32,259 nucleotides of DNA from a virus. Below the pieces are notes generated by a model, which worked only from the letters and a program-made list of their open reading frames with translations, made no database searches and was not told where the DNA came from. The translations under genes were made by a program, and so were the position numbers. The DNA is taken from positions 1-32,259 of the IMG/VR virus record IMGVR_UViG_3300009314_000060. The stretch is one strand, 5' to 3'. Shown in pieces: positions 22,142-30,300 of the stretch. The first letter of the stretch is position 1. Each line of letters starts with the position of its first letter.

Positions 22142-23035
22142 TTAGCTGTTAGCTGTAAATGATGGCATCCCGTATGTCTGGAACGTCAAGGCGTCCCTGA
22201 CCATATCGCCAACATTAGGATCATAGCCCAATCCGTTAAACGTGGCCCATACTATGAATCTATCGCCTGTCTGGTCCTGGTCAGGATCCCAGGAGAATAG
22301 CTCCAGAAGGCAATACTCGTTTGTTCCGTCTGCTGCATCGGTCAACATTTCCAAGAAGTTGTCCCCGCCGATGAAGAATGCATCACAGGTGCCCGTGCCC
22401 GATGCTTGCCCCGGTATGTATTCCATCCAGTGTTGCCCACACCGGTTAGCGTTGCCCATGTCCACCGTGAAGTCAGCAGACCATCCTATCAGATAGCCTA
22501 CCTTCTCCAGTGATGCTGAAGGTATCCAGCCCAGGTTGCCGTCCACATCCACCTGCCCGGCAGCCGTATCGAATACAGCGGTGCCGTTGGTATAGTTGAT
22601 AGTCAGCACATTGGCCCCGGATGCATCGGTAAACGTGGGTGGTGCATTAGGATTCAGATACCTTCTGGTAGCCGTGGTGATCTGGGCTGTGGCTGATGAT
22701 TCGGTACAGGCTTCATCCTTGAAATTGCCTATGGTCCATTCATCACCCACGGTGTGTCCGGTAGTGGCCGCAAACGTGATCTGCTGGCTACTGTTCAGTG
22801 TCTGGGCAGCTCCAGTGATCGCCACCGATGCGGTATATGACCCGGCATCCTTGCGCCATTTAAACGTATCTGGCGTGCCCGTGGCGTCTATCTCAACCTC
22901 ATAGAAAGCCGTGGCCGCTCCTGCGTAGGCTGTAGCCCACGTCAGGTCATTAAGGCCCGCGCCTATGAATCCACCACTGCGCCACCGGTAGACATTGGCC
23001 AGCTTCCCATGCGTTGGGGTACTCGATGATGCCAT
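22142..23035 (-). CDS. Second tail-tube-like protein with inserted beta domain
   Basis: This 297-residue protein shares a core with the tube protein upstream: here WSADFTVDMGNANRCGQHW, YIPGQAS and a following DAFFIGGDN; there WTLDVVLEMGDTSRSGQDW, AIAGQAS and ADLVLGNTE. The extra N-terminal part (about 40-130; FYEVEIDATGTPDTFKWRKD, ATTGHTVGDEWTIG) is a beta domain found as an add-on in many phage structural proteins. It could be a minor tube subunit, a tail terminator-proximal variant or a decorated tube protein. The ATG at 23035 follows a G-rich site. Confidence 0.8.
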   Translation of the reverse strand: MASSSTPTHGKLANVYRWRSGGFIGAGLNDLTWATAYAGAATAFYEVEIDATGTPDTFKWRKDAGSYTASVAITGAAQTLNSSQQITFAATTGHTVGDEWTIGNFKDEACTESSATAQITTATRRYLNPNAPPTFTDASGANVLTINYTNGTAVFDTAAGQVDVDGNLGWIPSASLEKVGYLIGWSADFTVDMGNANRCGQHWMEYIPGQASGTGTCDAFFIGGDNFLEMLTDAADGTNEYCLLELFSWDPDQDQTGDRFIVWATFNGLGYDPNVGDMVRDALTFQTYGMPSFTANS

Positions 23036-23051
23036 GATAGCCCCCTATGTA

Positions 23052-23468
23052 TTATGCGGCGTCTGTCACGGACAAGGCACCATCACCCTGGAACGTGAAC
23101 GTGCATCCGGCCTTGTCTGCCACGGTCGGATTCATGGAAAAGCCTGTGATGTAAACATTGCCCGTGAATGCGTTGGTAGCAGCATCCAGGAGAAACTTCA
23201 CATCCGTCAACTTCGTTCCAGGTGTTGCCGTGATGATGTTATCCACAAAGGCCTTCTGCTCGGTGTTGCCCAGCACCAGGTCGGCCACAAACGTACCTGA
23301 CCAACTGGCTTGACCCGCAATAGCCTCGGTCCAATCCTGACCCGACCGGCTGGTATCACCCATCTCCAGAACTACGTCTAGGGTCCACCCTGATCCATAG
23401 TCCATTACCACGTTGTTTTTCTCCACCCGGCACGCCTTGCCATGAAATGGAACAGTGTTATAAGCCAC
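23052..23468 (-). CDS. Major tail tube protein
   Basis: This 138-residue, beta-rich protein starts with GTG at 23468, with GAGGAGGT five bases upstream. Features are WTLDVVLEMGDTSRSGQDW, TFVADLVLGNTEQKAF and TFTFQGDGALSV at the end, the usual final strand of tube proteins. It lies after the tail completion protein and before the chaperones, as in other siphophages. Tube subunits form hexameric rings around the tape measure. Confidence 0.82.
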   Translation of the reverse strand: MAYNTVPFHGKACRVEKNNVVMDYGSGWTLDVVLEMGDTSRSGQDWTEAIAGQASWSGTFVADLVLGNTEQKAFVDNIITATPGTKLTDVKFLLDAATNAFTGNVYITGFSMNPTVADKAGCTFTFQGDGALSVTDAA

Positions 23469-23484
23469 GTCTTACCTCCTCAGT

Positions 23485-23970
23485 TTATGTTCTACTCTCC
23501 AAATGCCATATATTATACTCAGCAGCTATATGGTGCCGTTTCTGATCGGACTCATACAGATGCGTATCCCCCTGGTATAGTACCCCGATCACCGTTGTGC
23601 TCCCCCAGGTGCCCCGGCCGTCCTGCAGCAGTGTCCTCAATGCATCCCCGATGTTCTGTGCCGCTGGATATGCAGCCGCCCAGATGTCAAACTGTATCAC
23701 CGGTTCTGCCACCCCCGGGTCCGTACCCTGGCCATGCTCCCTGGCACCTGTAACCCGCCAATAGCTAATGGCGGGCATAGCTGCATCCTGTGGGAGAAAG
23801 CCGGGGTATATGCGATAGTCCACCAGGGCTGTAATGGTTGCCGCGTTGGTCAGCTTGCTGTATATGCCGTCCTCAAGTGCCAAGGCCCGGTCCTCCCAGA
23901 TCACAGCGGTACCGTGGTCGGTCCATACCACCCGGTCCAGTGCTTGGTCTGTCCATTCTATCCGGATCAT
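23485..23970 (-). CDS. Tail completion/terminator protein (DUF3168-like)
   Basis: This 161-residue protein matches the DUF3168 (HK97 gp10-next, lambda gpU-like) pattern: ALEDGIYSKLTNAATITALV, RIYPGFLPQDAAMPAISYWR, VIQFDIWAAAYPAAQNIGDA and a late RHHIAAEYNIWH. It should cap the tail tube and join it to the head connector. The first 25 residues (WTDQALDRVVWTDHG, a near-repeat WTD...WED) are an unusual N-terminal addition. Confidence 0.88.
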   Translation of the reverse strand: MIRIEWTDQALDRVVWTDHGTAVIWEDRALALEDGIYSKLTNAATITALVDYRIYPGFLPQDAAMPAISYWRVTGAREHGQGTDPGVAEPVIQFDIWAAAYPAAQNIGDALRTLLQDGRGTWGSTTVIGVLYQGDTHLYESDQKRHHIAAEYNIWHLESRT

Positions 23971-23976
23971 GCGTGT

Positions 23977-24378
23977 CTACCAGTGCTCGTCTATGCCTTC
24001 AGCCATCTTGTCCAGCATCATTGATATGGCCGGTATCTCACTAAACCCAGCACCGCGCCTAAAAAAAGGATTGGGCGTCTGGCCCCGGCTTGTGCCATAC
24101 TCAACCATGTGGGCATGTGGTGCTATGCTGTATTCTACACCTACCTCTGCAAACTTTCCACCGTCCCTCATCCTGGCATATATAGACCGCCTTAGATTGC
24201 CAGTAGGCCCCAGGGGTGCTTCCCGTTTGATCCGATCCCGTATGATGTCTGCAGCATCACCCACAACAGTGGTCACCAGCTTACCCCCGGGCTTTATGTC
24301 AGCCTTTATACCGTCTAGCGCCTTCAATACCGTGTCAGGGTCTTTGCCCTTACGCCATGGATTAAAAGGATCGCTCAT
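23977..24378 (-). CDS. HK97 gp10-like head-tail/tail completion protein
   Basis: This 133-residue protein has the gp10 pattern: DAADIIRDRIKREAPLGPTG, NLRRSI, AEVGVEYSIAPHAHMVEYGT, and PNPFFRRG. The family acts at the head-tail join. The start used is ATG 24378, overlapping the previous stop as ATGA; the longer reading begins inside the neighbour. Confidence 0.93.
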   Translation of the reverse strand: MSDPFNPWRKGKDPDTVLKALDGIKADIKPGGKLVTTVVGDAADIIRDRIKREAPLGPTGNLRRSIYARMRDGGKFAEVGVEYSIAPHAHMVEYGTSRGQTPNPFFRRGAGFSEIPAISMMLDKMAEGIDEHW

Positions 24379-24695
24379 GTCACCCGCTCGATGCACATGC
24401 AATCAACCTGCCTGTTGCGTTCATCCTTGTTGATCACCGTTTCAATCTCAAACGTCCGGTTGCCCTTCACAAACCGCCTGGTGGGTTTCACGTCCGATCG
24501 GTATCTGATCCGGATCCGGTGGGTAACCTCTGATTGCCTCTGGTCAGCGTCAAAGTATTCTTTGGCAGAGATAGGCCAAATACCCGCCCAGATGGTCGCC
24601 AGGTCTGTCCAGGTAACCGTTTCCTCTCCATAGCTACCCCTGGCAATGGATTGAAACTGTAGCGTTACACGGTGCCTCAGGTCGCCTGCCATCAT
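24375..24695 (-). CDS. Head-tail joining protein (Phage_H_T_join)
   Basis: This 106-residue protein has the typical form MAGDLRHRVTLQ, WTDLATIWAGIWPISAKEYF, THRIRIRYRSDV and a final strand with VDCMCIERV. It should be the head-closure ring between connector and tail. The ATG at 24695 overlaps the connector stop by 4 bases. Confidence 0.93.
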   Translation of the reverse strand: MMAGDLRHRVTLQFQSIARGSYGEETVTWTDLATIWAGIWPISAKEYFDADQRQSEVTHRIRIRYRSDVKPTRRFVKGNRTFEIETVINKDERNRQVDCMCIERVT

Positions 24696-25618
24696 AGTGT
24701 GAATATCCTATAGGGATACAATATGCGTTCAGCATTTCCAGTCTTGGTGAATATAGTACCAGCAATCCCACTCTCTCTAAACTCGTAATAGTCAGCTAGC
24801 AAGATCCTAATAGCCGCCCTGATGGGCTCGGGCACATTGGTTGCCGCTGCCCCATAGCCGCAGACCCACTTGACCTCGATGGGATTCATAGGCCTGGCCG
24901 TGAATGATGGGAAACTCTCACCGTAGCCCAGGACTATGCGGCCCAGAATACTGTCTGTGTCCACATCATACTCGCTGCTGCTCCAGGTGTTCTGGGTATC
25001 GTCACTCTCGGTATATTTCACGTGGGTCACGGTTGACACGTTCCCGAAGGGTAGAGTAATTGCATCCCCTGATGGCCACGCATCCAGGTACATTAGCCAA
25101 GTCTGGTTAATCAGGGCCCTTCTGGTGTAACTCTCCACCCATTCCCGGGCCATGGTGATCAGGTCCGTGATATACGTGTCCTCTGTGCTGGTGGCTGCCC
25201 CCTCTATTACCGATGCGGAGAAGTCACCAGCGTCATTGGCCACCACAGCCCGGACCCTGATGTACTGCTTGGTGCCCGTGTAAGCCTTCTCATACAGGGT
25301 GTTATCATTGGCAGTGGTCACCTGGGCAAATGCCGTGCCCCAGTCGGTATACGTGCTATCGTCATCGGACTCCTGGATCACCGCATCCACCGTGCAGGTG
25401 GCCGTCACCGTGCCCACGTCAAGGTTAACCAGCACATCGGACCCACTGACATCTATCCCGGTCCCGTCATGCGTACCAGCCGCCCATGCATCAGGCACCA
25501 GGGTCTGGCTGGTAGTGATATCCTCGGCAAAGGTGCCACCGTCCAGCCGTATGTGTTCCTTGGCTTCTGCCAGGCTGATGGGCTCAACCGCTGGCGCTGT
25601 GTCTAAGGTGACTATCAT
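24692..25618 (-). CDS. Head-tail connector (gp6-like) with inserted beta domain
   Basis: The first 30 residues (PAVEPISLAEAKEHIRLDGG) and residues about 145-308 (TYITDLITMAREWVESYTRR, VTHVKYTESDD, PIEVKWVCGYG, PIRAAIRILLADYYEFRES) are a gp6-like connector that binds under the portal. Between them lie about 110 extra residues (TSQTLVPDAWAAG, VDAVIQESDDDSTYTDW, KQYIRVRAVVANDAGDFSAS), a beta-rich module of a type also found in other phage structural proteins. The usual connector is about 100-200 residues, this one 308. The start chosen is ATG 25618. Confidence 0.88.
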   Translation of the reverse strand: MIVTLDTAPAVEPISLAEAKEHIRLDGGTFAEDITTSQTLVPDAWAAGTHDGTGIDVSGSDVLVNLDVGTVTATCTVDAVIQESDDDSTYTDWGTAFAQVTTANDNTLYEKAYTGTKQYIRVRAVVANDAGDFSASVIEGAATSTEDTYITDLITMAREWVESYTRRALINQTWLMYLDAWPSGDAITLPFGNVSTVTHVKYTESDDTQNTWSSSEYDVDTDSILGRIVLGYGESFPSFTARPMNPIEVKWVCGYGAAATNVPEPIRAAIRILLADYYEFRESGIAGTIFTKTGNAERILYPYRIFTL

Positions 25619-25631
25619 GGTCAATCACCGC

Positions 25632-25988
25632 CTAACGTATGAACAGATATATCGTACCAGCGCCACTGCTGGACCCCGCATTGGCCACCGCAAAAGCCAG
25701 GGTATCATTAGCCACTGCCCCCATCGATGCTGATAATACAGTCTCGGTAGATGCAGATGACCGGTTAGCACCAGCGCCTGCCAGAACGTCTACGCTGCTC
25801 TGGTCTTTCACCGTGATGTCATAGTTAGCTGCAGGGGCACTGGATCCGTCCGGCACCGTTACCAGCATCTGGACCTTGCCATTATACGCATTGGTAGTGG
25901 TGGCCGTGGCTACCGCAGACGCTTCCACCCAGGTGGCCTTGATTTTCTTGAATGACCCGTAAGTTTCCTCGACCAAGGTCATGGCCAT
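25632..25988 (-). CDS. Small putative head decoration protein
   Basis: This 118-residue, Ala/Ser/Thr-rich, beta-type protein lies between the lectin-like protein and the connector. It begins MAMTLVEETYGSFKKIKATW. The upstream sequence TAAGGAGGTGAT is a full match to the 16S rRNA tail, which points to very high translation. No family is recognised; abundance and place suggest a structural or decoration protein. Confidence 0.78.
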   Translation of the reverse strand: MAMTLVEETYGSFKKIKATWVEASAVATATTTNAYNGKVQMLVTVPDGSSAPAANYDITVKDQSSVDVLAGAGANRSSASTETVLSASMGAVANDTLAFAVANAGSSSGAGTIYLFIR

Positions 25989-26000
25989 AGCATCACCTCC

Positions 26001-26792
26001 TTAATTCCTTATCTGCACTATCTTGACATAATCGATGATGATGGATTCCTCGGCATTGCCGTCACTCTTGGCACCCACCGTAAATTCCATCTCGGCCAAA
26101 CCTGCCAGGGTAATGTTCCTGGCTGTATAGGCTGTGCCGTCAACATACGGTGTTACCACAGCGACCGTATCGCTGGTGCTTTCTGTCCGGAACCAGATGC
26201 CATAGTTGGCCAGATTTGCTGTGGTATGACTACCGCATGTGGTGGCCGTCGATTGGGTGCCGGCGTTGCTGGTTTCAAAGTTCACCACCAGGCTATTTTC
26301 AAGCACCCAGAACACTGCGCCATCATAGCTGGCCGCCGGTCCTGCCCCATTATCCTGCAGCATATTGGCGCCGGCCGCATCGGTCATGCCCACGATAAAG
26401 TTGCCATCATTGGTGTTACCCTCGACAAACCGCACCCGGGCTTCCATCCACAGGGAATACCCCGCTGTGATTATCCACTGCTCATTGGTGGTAGACAGAT
26501 AGCTTTCGTCATTATCATCGCCGTCGCAGAATTGCTGATACTGACCACCCCGGGCATCCAGCACACCATCCGTGCCGCCCGCACCATCATCCTCCACAAT
26601 GGTCCAGACTCCGGACTGTGCCGCCTTGGTGCTGTCTTGTTCCCAGAAATCGTCATAGAATACACTGCCCACACTCGGATCAGTCATGGCCACCATTGGG
26701 CAGAATTGCCAGAAAGAACCCCCGGCAGTTGGCCCATGGGTCTCATCCCGAAATGTCATGTTATTACGTGTCCAATATGCTCTGGTCTGCAT
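26001..26792 (-). CDS. Lectin-fold structural protein (concanavalin-like)
   Basis: This 263-residue protein looks like one jelly-roll lectin domain: SVFYDDFWEQDSTKAAQSGV, WMEARVRFVEG, NFIVGMTDAAG, and YGIWFRTESTSDTVAVVTPY, ending with IIIDYVKIVQIRN. The order of strands is that of the concanavalin-like/LamG group. It has a strong AGGAGG site. In the head operon it is probably displayed on the capsid surface and could bind sugars or mucus (inference). Confidence 0.78.
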   Translation of the reverse strand: MQTRAYWTRNNMTFRDETHGPTAGGSFWQFCPMVAMTDPSVGSVFYDDFWEQDSTKAAQSGVWTIVEDDGAGGTDGVLDARGGQYQQFCDGDDNDESYLSTTNEQWIITAGYSLWMEARVRFVEGNTNDGNFIVGMTDAAGANMLQDNGAGPAASYDGAVFWVLENSLVVNFETSNAGTQSTATTCGSHTTANLANYGIWFRTESTSDTVAVVTPYVDGTAYTARNITLAGLAEMEFTVGAKSDGNAEESIIIDYVKIVQIRN

Positions 26793-26819
26793 AGTGCAAC
26801 CTCCTATGGTTACAATGGA

Positions 26820-26999
26820 TCAGGTTAGTGCATCCAGCACGGCAGCCTTCAGGTCTTTCAGCGTCCTAGCTGAATCAATCCCCTTTATCTGCTCCGCTGT
26901 CAGCTTTGCTGGTTTCGATGCTTTGGCCACCGGTGCTGGTAGTTTCGCCAGGGCTGCTGCTATCATCTCCTGCACTGTCAACACGTCTTCTTGATACAT
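26820..26999 (-). CDS. Small helical protein overlapping the preceding gene by 125 bp
   Basis: ATG at 26999 follows GGAG at 8 bases and opens a 59-codon frame to TGA 26822-26820. The product begins MYQEDVLTVQEMIAAALAKL, has a Pro/Ala/Lys hinge (PAPVAKASKPAKLTAEQIK) and ends in a second helix (LKDLKAAVLDAL). It overlaps the end of the 295-residue gene in another frame. The protein looks more regular than the Ser/Thr/Gly-rich tail encoded by the other frame. Its role is unknown. Confidence 0.65.
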   Translation of the reverse strand: MYQEDVLTVQEMIAAALAKLPAPVAKASKPAKLTAEQIKGIDSARTLKDLKAAVLDALT

Positions 27000-27762
27000 G
27001 CTTTTGCTCCGCTAAGTGGTGATAGGTGACATAGGCGGGATATAGGGGCATACCGTCATTATACTCCAGGACTGTTTCATCCCCAATATCATACGCTCTA
27101 TCAAGCCAGGTCATCCTGACATACTCTTTCGCATCGTCGGCTTGCTCAAGCACCGGCACATCAGCAAAGTGATACTGGATTTGCTGCTCAAACTCAATCT
27201 GGCCCGGCATGATCTGCCATTGATTGCTCGGTCCTATAGCATGTTCCATCTCGGTACAAGCACGCTTCAGGAACACCGGGATGTTCTTGCCCAGCTTGCG
27301 GTCCCTGGACACTGCCCGGCGAACCCTCTTGTAGCATTCCAGGCCTTCATCCAGGGACCGGTTATAGAAATAGCCACCATAGTTGCCAAACACCGCAGGC
27401 CGGATCTCAATGCCGCACTTGCTCGGATGGTCCAGCCGTATCTGTAGCTGTTCCAAGGCAAATAGTTGCTTGACTGTCTGGGGCCTGACCACCACTTTGA
27501 AGCACGCTTGACACCCGGCCGGCACAAATCGCCTGTCGGGTGGCAATTGCTTCTCCACAATTTCATGGAAAGTGATGTTTTTCCAAACATGGCAATTGAC
27601 CAAAAACAGATGCTTAACATGCACCCATGGGGTGTTCCATGCTGCCTGATATTCAGCATAGAATTTCCCATCCGTAGTGCGCCTCTTGATCAGCCCTTTT
27701 TCCAGCATGGGCGATAATAGCTTTATCAGGCTTCGCCCCGCTATCTCACTATAGTATGACAT
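26875..27762 (-). CDS. Unknown Cys-containing protein inside the head operon
   Basis: This 295-residue protein does not look structural. It has cysteines at 57, 84, 87, 116, 143 and 169, with FVPAGCQACFKVVVRPQTV as the clearest motif, a region KCGIEIRPAVFGNYGGYFYN and later FLKRACTEMEHAIGPSNQW. Residues about 255-295 are a Ser/Thr/Gly/Asp-rich tail that overlaps the next gene in another frame. The ATG at 27762 follows GGGAG. The CxxC could bind metal. It may be a moron carried between capsid genes. I do not recognise the family. Confidence 0.85.
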   Translation of the reverse strand: MSYYSEIAGRSLIKLLSPMLEKGLIKRRTTDGKFYAEYQAAWNTPWVHVKHLFLVNCHVWKNITFHEIVEKQLPPDRRFVPAGCQACFKVVVRPQTVKQLFALEQLQIRLDHPSKCGIEIRPAVFGNYGGYFYNRSLDEGLECYKRVRRAVSRDRKLGKNIPVFLKRACTEMEHAIGPSNQWQIMPGQIEFEQQIQYHFADVPVLEQADDAKEYVRMTWLDRAYDIGDETVLEYNDGMPLYPAYVTYHHLAEQKHVSRRRVDSAGDDSSSPGETTSTGGQSIETSKADSGADKGD

Positions 27763-27850
27763 ACCACTTCTCCCGTTGCCCGGTGTTATGACCGGCAGTG
27801 GCCCGGGAGTGCCACGCTTCAGGCTGCAGCCCTAGCCGGCCATGGGGAAA

Positions 27851-28336
27851 CTACAATGCCGTGGCGCTTTGGTCACTGGTATACCTCGGTGCCAGAATTG
27901 CCACCGCATGGCATATACCGCTCGATGCTGCATTGCTGATGTCCAGTGTCAGCCATTCCTCGGCATTGGCAACGTCCATCTCTGACGCATCAATTTGTAG
28001 GACCATCATGGCGCTGGTCACGCTGGCAGCTGTCATGGTGGCCCCTGATGCCGCGGTGGCCGTAGTGGTTGACCCCAGAACATCTGCACTCGATGACGCA
28101 ATTGTGCCGCTGGAAAAGGCGTAATCGAATGCCATGGTGGATGTTTTGGCCGCCGCAGTTGCCCCGCTGTACACCTTCAGGACTGCGTTGCCAGTCACCG
28201 ATCCAAACGTCATAATCACTGTCGCCCTGTGCATGTTCCTCATGTTGATTGAATCTAGTACCACGCCAGCGCCATAGTTGGCACTTGCCAGGATGGGTAC
28301 AATCTTATTCTCTTGTGCTCCTCGGATTCCCGCCAT
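27851..28336 (-). CDS. Putative capsid decoration protein
   Basis: This 161-residue, Ala/Ser/Thr-rich, beta-type protein follows the major capsid gene. It begins MAGIRGAQENKIVPILASAN and ends in ILAPRYTSDQSATAL. A near-perfect site TAGGAGGTGA precedes ATG 28336, as expected for an abundant protein. Position and translation strength suggest a head decoration or cement protein; the family is not recognised. Confidence 0.78.
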   Translation of the reverse strand: MAGIRGAQENKIVPILASANYGAGVVLDSINMRNMHRATVIMTFGSVTGNAVLKVYSGATAAAKTSTMAFDYAFSSGTIASSSADVLGSTTTATAASGATMTAASVTSAMMVLQIDASEMDVANAEEWLTLDISNAASSGICHAVAILAPRYTSDQSATAL

Positions 28337-28349
28337 TTGTTCTCACCTC

Positions 28350-29672
28350 CTAGGTTCTGGCATCCAGCTTGATGAAATGGGACTGGGTGTTGGTTCCATG
28401 TGCCGGCGTGATCGCAGAAGCTAGCACAGGTTGGCCATCTACTCTCACAACGAATCTGTAAACTGATTCGTCGTATATGAATCTCACGTGAATACTTACA
28501 TCCGTGGAAACCCCGCCCTTCTCTGCTAGGATATACCCATTAGCAAAGTCGGCCAGGTAGATGTCACCCGTGGTTCCCAGGGTCTGACACTGCTCGATCG
28601 GTAGGACCGGCCGGCCATACAGGGTAGCATACGGGCTGGCCGATGCTCCACCCGCTGGCAGATACACCGGAACACCCCCTGTGCCCACGGCCAGACTCAT
28701 GGTGTGCAGTTGCGGCTCACAATCCTGGTTGATCAGCCATACCGAAGTCGGCCGGCTTCTGGCCAGCAAGCGTGCCCACATATTGACGATGTTTTCATAT
28801 ACGAGTGTCGTCGCTGCCTGACCCGCTTCTGCACCTACAGACACTATACATCCGGCGTTCAGGATCCCCAGGGGTTGCCCGGCACCGCTGCCGTTTATCA
28901 TGGCATCGTCCAGCATGAACCCGATCTCATTGGCGAAGCCTTGCCTGATGATGCTTTCCAGGGCACCGGCGTCTGCCAACACTTCATCGGTGGCATAGCA
29001 CAGACAGATCAGCTTGTTTAGGTCTAGCTGGATCTGCCTGAATTTCGGCTTGCTGGCCGTCTTCTCTCCGGCTTCTGCAGTCCAGTAGGCCACAATACCA
29101 CCCCACCTGGAACCAGCCGCCCTCGACGTTTCGTCAATCCCGTTGATCTTGATGGAATTGGAACCGCTTGACACCGTGATGCGCCGTGCCCTGCTTGATA
29201 GCAGGCCGGTGTCAAATGCATTGCTCAGCAGCTCCTGGCTCATGTCCGTACCTACCAGAAAGCCACCATCACTGGGCACACCTTCACCCAGACCCGTCAC
29301 CGCTCGAGCTTCCACCAGGCGCCTGTCAACCATGGCCCCGGGCATCTCTGCCCTGGCAACCGCGATCAGCATCTCACCCAGGCTACCGAAACGATTATCC
29401 ACCTCTCTGGCTTCGGCCCTTCTGGTTTCGGTTTCCTCTGTTGTCTCCTGGGTCACCGGTGCCTGAATCTCGGCCGTCCTGTCACTCAATGCCGCTGCCC
29501 GTTCCTCAGTCTTGATGATGTCTTCTATTTCCTCATAGCGATCAATCATCGTTCTGACCTCGGCACGTTCATCAGCTGACGGCTCGGTACCGGCTGCCAG
29601 GTGATTGGCCTTGCGCTGATCCATCTTTTTCAGGATCTCTTGCGCTTCGGCCCTTAGTTTCTCAAGGTCCAT
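28350..29672 (-). CDS. Major capsid protein, HK97 fold
   Basis: This 440-residue protein builds the icosahedral shell. Residues 1 to about 115 form the coiled-coil delta (scaffold) domain (LEKLRAEAQEILKKMDQRKA, VRTMIDRYEEIEDIIKTEER). The shell part follows with GVPSDGGFLVGTDMSQELLS, SRAAGSRWGGIVAYW, KLICLCYATDEVLADAGALE and LDDAMINGSGAGQPLGIL, the hallmark of the Phage_capsid family. The delta domain is presumably removed by the protease encoded directly upstream. AGGAGG lies 8 bases before ATG 29672, which immediately follows the protease stop. Confidence 0.97.
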   Translation of the reverse strand: MDLEKLRAEAQEILKKMDQRKANHLAAGTEPSADERAEVRTMIDRYEEIEDIIKTEERAAALSDRTAEIQAPVTQETTEETETRRAEAREVDNRFGSLGEMLIAVARAEMPGAMVDRRLVEARAVTGLGEGVPSDGGFLVGTDMSQELLSNAFDTGLLSSRARRITVSSGSNSIKINGIDETSRAAGSRWGGIVAYWTAEAGEKTASKPKFRQIQLDLNKLICLCYATDEVLADAGALESIIRQGFANEIGFMLDDAMINGSGAGQPLGILNAGCIVSVGAEAGQAATTLVYENIVNMWARLLARSRPTSVWLINQDCEPQLHTMSLAVGTGGVPVYLPAGGASASPYATLYGRPVLPIEQCQTLGTTGDIYLADFANGYILAEKGGVSTDVSIHVRFIYDESVYRFVVRVDGQPVLASAITPAHGTNTQSHFIKLDART

Positions 29673-30290
29673 TTACTCATCCTCCTGTTTCCAGTAGTTC
29701 AACACGCTTTCGCTCTGGTTGCCTATTGCATCGGTCACGATGTCTAACACCTGCGTTGCGCCGGTCACGGCGTCTTTAGCTTGCTTCAGGCTTCTAACGG
29801 CCACAGTGGTGTCTGGGTATGCGGGGAACGTCACCGGAGATACATCATCGATAGCCAGAAACTCCGTGATAGTGCGTACTGGCATCTTGCTCCGTGGTTC
29901 CGTCCATTCATCCCCGCCCTCGGCCACTATGAACCGGAAAGACTGCTCTTGAATATCACCCCGTTCTATGGAAACCATCAGATCCCTGGCATAGCTGGTA
30001 TCCGGTGGCTCGATCTCCATGAATACCCCGGTATCATCCTCTCGTAGCTTCAGGGTGCCTGCCGACTTCCTGCCCAGGATCAGGTTGTCATCATGGTTGA
30101 TCAGTGCCCGGGTGTCCGACTTTCGCAGGGCTTTCTTAGCTGCCCCCTTGCGGATTCTCTCGACAAACATCCCGCCAATGGGCTCGGATTCTCGCTCATA
30201 TACCAGGGCATAGCCGCTGATGATCGGTGGCTTACCAAACGCTTTGGTTACCCTTAGCTCGGTGGTCTTAAATCTGGTTTCCTGTTTCAT
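29673..30290 (-). CDS. Prohead protease (HK97 family, U35)
   Basis: This 205-residue serine protease matures the prohead. The catalytic His is His66 in ALINHDDN and the nucleophile is Ser117 in IQEQSFRF; SPVTFPAYPDT follows at about 151-161. It begins with the usual TTELRVTKAFGKPPIISGYA strand set. Its stop is adjacent to the capsid start. The ATG at 30290 has a GGGG site. Confidence 0.95.
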   Translation of the reverse strand: MKQETRFKTTELRVTKAFGKPPIISGYALVYERESEPIGGMFVERIRKGAAKKALRKSDTRALINHDDNLILGRKSAGTLKLREDDTGVFMEIEPPDTSYARDLMVSIERGDIQEQSFRFIVAEGGDEWTEPRSKMPVRTITEFLAIDDVSPVTFPAYPDTTVAVRSLKQAKDAVTGATQVLDIVTDAIGNQSESVLNYWKQEDE

Positions 30291-30300
30291 GTTTCCCCGC

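Noticed and set aside
23834-24433. 199-codon plus-strand frame
   Set aside because: It is antisense to two well-identified head-tail genes.
26001-26792. Glycoside hydrolase activity of the lectin-fold protein
   Set aside because: The jelly-roll pattern is visible, but no catalytic acidic motif of the laminarinase type was found.
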